Source: Clostridiales bacterium (GTDB lineage: Bacteria; Bacillota; Clostridia; TANB77; CAG-508). Taken from it: a stretch of DNA of 64,000 bases. The stretch is taken from assembly GCA_019417465.1 (NCBI GenBank), contig DXVF01000011.1, positions 1-64,000 on the forward strand, in the 5' to 3' direction. Under the pieces are notes generated by a model that had not been told where the DNA came from, did not search any database, and saw only the letters and a program-made list of their open reading frames with translations. Positions 61,324-64,000 of the stretch are shown one piece after another (the stretch's first letter is position 1; every line of letters begins with the position of its first letter). Made by a program: the position numbers and the translations under genes.

Positions 61324-62040
61324 TTATTCAACTTTTTTCCAACCTTTAATATTACTCCTTTTAATTGCTCCATACAAATTAGCTCTAATTGTTGGTATAT
61401 CCTTCTGGAATGCTAGAATTAAGTTTTTCATATCTTCACGTTTTGATACACCATCTATAGGGCAAACTTTAGGTATAATAGGAATACTATTTCTTATAAC
61501 AAAATTTCTGATATATTTTTCTGGTGCATAAATTAGAGGTCTAATTAGAGTTATTTTAGACCTATCCATATAACTAGTAGGAGCAAAAGTGTTAATAGAA
61601 CCACCATATAGTAAATTAAGAAAAAACGTTTCTAAAACGTCGTCTTCATTATGTCCTAAGGCAATTTTATTACAGGATTCTCTAATTGCGATACTATTTA
61701 AAATTCCCCTTCTTAAATTTGCACATAAAGAACATGGATTTTTTTCATTTCGTATATCAAAAACAATTTCTTTTATATGTGATTTTTCTTCTATAAAATT
61801 TATATTTAAGTCTTTACATAAATTTGAAAGAGCAGTTACATCAAAATTATCAAAACCAGGATTTATAGTTACTGCTATAATTTCAAACTTTTTAGGGTAA
61901 AATCTTTGTAGGTTTTTAAGCCCGAGTAGTAAGGTAGTTGAATCCTTTCCTCCAGATAAACCAACTGCTATTTTATCTCCATCTTCAATCATATTATAAT
62001 CTTCAATTGCTTTTCTCATATATCCTAAAATTTTTTGCAT
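61324..62040 (-). CDS. TtcA/TilS-like tRNA sulfurtransferase
   Basis: A 238-residue ATP pyrophosphatase of the TtcA family, which thiolates tRNA cytidine-32 or a related base. PP-loop GLSGGKDST at residues 28-35, PCSLCANLRRG with the CxxC for an iron-sulfur cluster, ALGHNEDDVLETFFLNL, and a later Cys in KVCPIDG. AGAGGT precedes the ATG. First chromosomal housekeeping gene to the right of the accessory region. Confidence 0.85.
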   Translation of the reverse strand: MQKILGYMRKAIEDYNMIEDGDKIAVGLSGGKDSTTLLLGLKNLQRFYPKKFEIIAVTINPGFDNFDVTALSNLCKDLNINFIEEKSHIKEIVFDIRNEKNPCSLCANLRRGILNSIAIRESCNKIALGHNEDDVLETFFLNLLYGGSINTFAPTSYMDRSKITLIRPLIYAPEKYIRNFVIRNSIPIIPKVCPIDGVSKREDMKNLILAFQKDIPTIRANLYGAIKRSNIKGWKKVE

Positions 62041-62209
62041 AAATTTACCTCTGTTTACATATTTTAGAGTAATTATAGCATAAATATATTAAATAGTAAA
62101 TCGTAAGAATGGATAATTATATTCAAAAAACTTGAATATAATTAGTAAAATAAGAATTTAAATAATTTTTTATATAGATAATTTAGTTTTAATATTTACA
62201 TATTAAACA

Positions 62210-62237
62210 TTGAAAAAATTTTTTTTTGTGATATAAT
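62210..62237 (+). promoter_or_regulatory. promoter of tRNA-Arg(CCT)
   Basis: TTGAAA 62210-62215 and TATAAT 62232-62237 with a 16-base spacer, 12 bases before the tRNA. Confidence 0.6.
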
Positions 62238-62248
62238 ACATAATATAT

Positions 62249-62325
62249 GTGCGTGTAGCTCAGTAGGATAGAGCGACAGTTTCCTAAACTGCAGGTCGCA
62301 GGTTCGATTCCTGTCTCGCACACCA
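62249..62325 (+). tRNA. tRNA-Arg(CCT)
   Basis: Cloverleaf with acceptor GTGCGTG/CTCGCAC (one mismatch), D arm GCTC/GAGC, anticodon loop TTCCTAA giving CCT, T loop TTCGATT and encoded CCA at 62323-62325. Confidence 0.93.
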
Positions 62326-62371
62326 AATATTTAAATCTAATAATTTATTTTAAAAATTAGGATATCAATAT

Positions 62372-62434
62372 AAAATGCGATTCTATATAATTTGTATAGT
62401 CCTATGTAGGCCCAAAAATGTAGAATCGCATTTT
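62372..62434 (+). terminator. long hairpin between tRNA and tadA
   Basis: AAAATGCGATTCTA (62372-62385) pairs perfectly with TAGAATCGCATTTT (62421-62434), loop 35 bases. Terminator or RNA processing signal. Confidence 0.55.
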
Positions 62435-62463
62435 ATATAATATTAATATGTAAGGAGACTTTT

Positions 62464-62919
62464 GTGGAAGAAGAGTATATGAAGGAAGCTCTAAAAGAGG
62501 CTAAAAAAGCATATAATAAAGAAGAAATTCCAGTAGGGGCAGTTATAGTTAAAGATGGAAAAATTATTGCTAGGGCTCACAATTTAAAAGAAACTAAGCA
62601 AGACACAATTAATCACGCAGAGATTCTTGCAATAAAAAAAGCAAGTAAAAAATTAAATTCATGGAGATTAACAGATTGCGAAATGTATGTTACATTAGAA
62701 CCATGTAGTATGTGTGCAGGGGCTTTGATACAATCTAGAATAAAAAAGGTATATATTGGTGCTATGGATTACAAAACTGGAGCATGTGGATCTATTTTAA
62801 ATTTATTGAAAGATTATCCTTGTAACCACCAAGTAGATATACAAACAGAAGTATTAAAAGTAGAATGCGAGAAAATATTAAAAGATTTTTTTAAAGAATT
62901 AAGAAAAAAAAAGAAATAG
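62464..62919 (+). CDS. tadA: tRNA-specific adenosine deaminase
   Basis: A 151-residue zinc deaminase that converts A34 to inosine in tRNA-Arg(ACG), a substrate present in this window at 3678. HAE at residues 51-53 and PCSMCAG at 80-86 form the active site. GTG start at 62464 after AAGGAGA. The tadA-ffs-dnaX order is common in Bacillota. Confidence 0.95.
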   Translation: MEEEYMKEALKEAKKAYNKEEIPVGAVIVKDGKIIARAHNLKETKQDTINHAEILAIKKASKKLNSWRLTDCEMYVTLEPCSMCAGALIQSRIKKVYIGAMDYKTGACGSILNLLKDYPCNHQVDIQTEVLKVECEKILKDFFKELRKKKK

Positions 62920-62938
62920 TTTTTTTGGAGGTATGTGT

Positions 62939-63688
62939 TTGAAAGAAGATAATATAAAAAGAGTAATAAAAGCATGTTTAAGTATAGCTTTATTAGCTGT
63001 TATATTAGTTATTGTTGTAACAATTATGATGAAATATAATGTAGAAGGTGAAAAAAATATGCCTTTTAAACTTTCTAAAATTACAATAATTAGTACTGCA
63101 GAAGGGATAGAAGATTCACAAAATGATAACAATGTAAAGTGGAAATTAAATATTTTACAAAATAATGATTTATATTTTACAATTTCAAAAAATGAAAATT
63201 ATGATAAAGAAGATATTATAGAAAGTGTAAAAATAGAAAATATAAAAATAGTAAGTGAACCTAAGGTTGGCGAAATAAAAGCTTATATGCCGAATAGCTC
63301 AGATGGTAGAATATATCAATATAAAGATGAATATGTAATAACAGATAAATTAGAATACTTTGGCTCAAATACAAATAATGCAAAAACTCTAGAAATTGGA
63401 AATCAAGGTGGAAATATATTAATGAGTTTCACAAACAATGGAATAGGTACATATGAGTCAAATGATGATGATACCATTAAACATGATGGATCATTAATTA
63501 GCAAATTAGGCAAAACAAAAGAAGATTTAAACTTCTCTGTTTCTTTCGATTTAGTTATAAAAGTAACAAATAAAAGCTATAGAACAAATATAAATTTAGA
63601 TTTACCATGTGGAGATATTATACAGGAAGGAACAAGTACATATGAAATAACTGATACAGATAAATTTATATTTAAAAGAGAAAATTAA
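62939..63688 (+). CDS. membrane-anchored protein of unknown function
   Basis: A 249-residue protein with one N-terminal membrane helix (about residues 9-32, VIKACLSIALLAVILVIVVT) and a large extracellular beta-rich domain (KWKLNILQNNDLYFTISKN; DLVIKVTNKSYRTNINLDLP). TTG 62939 is 7 bases after GGAGG; an ATG at 62933 is too close. Not recognised. Confidence 0.6.
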   Translation: MKEDNIKRVIKACLSIALLAVILVIVVTIMMKYNVEGEKNMPFKLSKITIISTAEGIEDSQNDNNVKWKLNILQNNDLYFTISKNENYDKEDIIESVKIENIKIVSEPKVGEIKAYMPNSSDGRIYQYKDEYVITDKLEYFGSNTNNAKTLEIGNQGGNILMSFTNNGIGTYESNDDDTIKHDGSLISKLGKTKEDLNFSVSFDLVIKVTNKSYRTNINLDLPCGDIIQEGTSTYEITDTDKFIFKREN

Positions 63689-63697
63689 AATAAATAC

Positions 63698-63726
63698 TTG
63701 ATAAAATAGAAAAAACAGTATATAAT
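63698..63726 (+). promoter_or_regulatory. promoter of SRP RNA
   Basis: TTGATA 63698-63703 and TATAAT 63721-63726, 17-base spacer. Confidence 0.7.
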
Positions 63727-63734
63727 CCAAAATG

Positions 63735-63870
63735 GTATGAGAATACTTCTAACCTTTGTATGGAAAGTAAAAATCCAATAAATAGCTATGAACCTTGTCA
63801 GGTCCGGAAGGAAGCAGCAATAAGTAGTGATGTTATGTGGAAGTTTACTTTCCATAGAGAGGTTAGAAAA
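63735..63870 (+). ncRNA. ffs: small bacterial signal recognition particle RNA
   Basis: Contains the conserved SRP hairpin GTCAGGTCCGGAAGGAAGCA near 63800. Outer arms CTAACCT (63749-63755) and AGGTTAG (63860-63866), with GGAAAGTAAA/TTTACTTTCC inside, form the long helix. Short 4.5S-like form without an Alu domain. Ends are approximate. Confidence 0.93.
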
Positions 63871-63916
63871 GTAAATAAAATCTCGTACTATTTTTTTTCG
63901 AAACGAGGTGAAAAAA

Positions 63917-64000
63917 GTGGCATATACAGCTCTATATAGAAAATTTAGACCACCTGTTTTTGACCAGATTATAGGACAAGAACATATTACGAAAACTCTT
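63917..64000 (+). CDS. dnaX: DNA polymerase III gamma/tau subunit, N-terminus
   Basis: The first 28 codons read (GTG start) VAYTALYRKFRPPVFDQIIG followed by QEHITKTL, the standard start of clamp-loader DnaX. GAGGTG at 63905-63910 precedes the GTG. Continues beyond the window. Confidence 0.93.
   Translation, partial: MAYTALYRKFRPPVFDQIIGQEHITKTL

Overview
The window is a very AT-rich (roughly 27-30% GC by eye) Bacillota chromosome segment, most likely from a gut Clostridia-type bacterium. The right edge holds conserved housekeeping loci: a TtcA-like tRNA thiolase, tRNA-Arg(CCT), tadA, a membrane protein, the small SRP RNA and the start of dnaX. Almost everything to the left is mobile or accessory DNA.

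Layout. (1) 1-3910: purB, of visibly higher GC than its neighbours, then an excisionase gene and a broken tyrosine integrase that abut tRNA-Arg(ACG), followed by a truncated tRNA-Arg relic. (2) 4047-56137: tRNA-Pro(TGG) followed by three elements in a row, each closed by a degenerate copy of the tRNA-Pro 3' end (29556-29579, 44743-44759, 56125-56138). Element A (4123-29579) has a decayed integrase beside the tRNA, a replication-type protein, an orphan DNA methylase, many small plasmid-like genes and a frameshifted XerC-like recombinase. Element D (about 14098-26485) is nested in A: it entered codons 2-5 of a coiled-coil membrane gene, sharing an 11-bp core, and carries a decayed large serine recombinase, a MobV relaxase with oriT, a RepA-like gene, a YhcG nuclease, two GC-richer cargo genes and an IS with 27-bp target duplications. 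Element B (29580-44759) is intact: repA, tnpV, mobC, mobA, cargo, xis, int. Its cargo includes AbiE, an XRE/ImmA pair and an unrecognised three-gene operon (MBL hydrolase, 168-residue protein, four-helix membrane protein). Element C (44760-56137) has repA, tnpV, xis and int but no relaxase; its cargo is a TrlF-like PHP-ATPase with a coupled small protein and a complete DpnII-type restriction system.

(3) 56317-61141: a minus-strand run of small-molecule modification genes (Nudix, two methyltransferases, GNAT, S66 peptidase, transglutaminase-like, P-loop kinase), some with paralogs inside C. (4) 61324-64000: housekeeping genes.

How it works together: B and C share one architecture, with int reading out through the right att and repA just inside the left att. 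In a circular form int would therefore read through attP into repA, which may tie replication to excision. Each of A, B and C has a private short repeat near both ends (probable integrase arm sites) although the tRNA-Pro core is shared, which explains how unlike integrases stacked at one locus.
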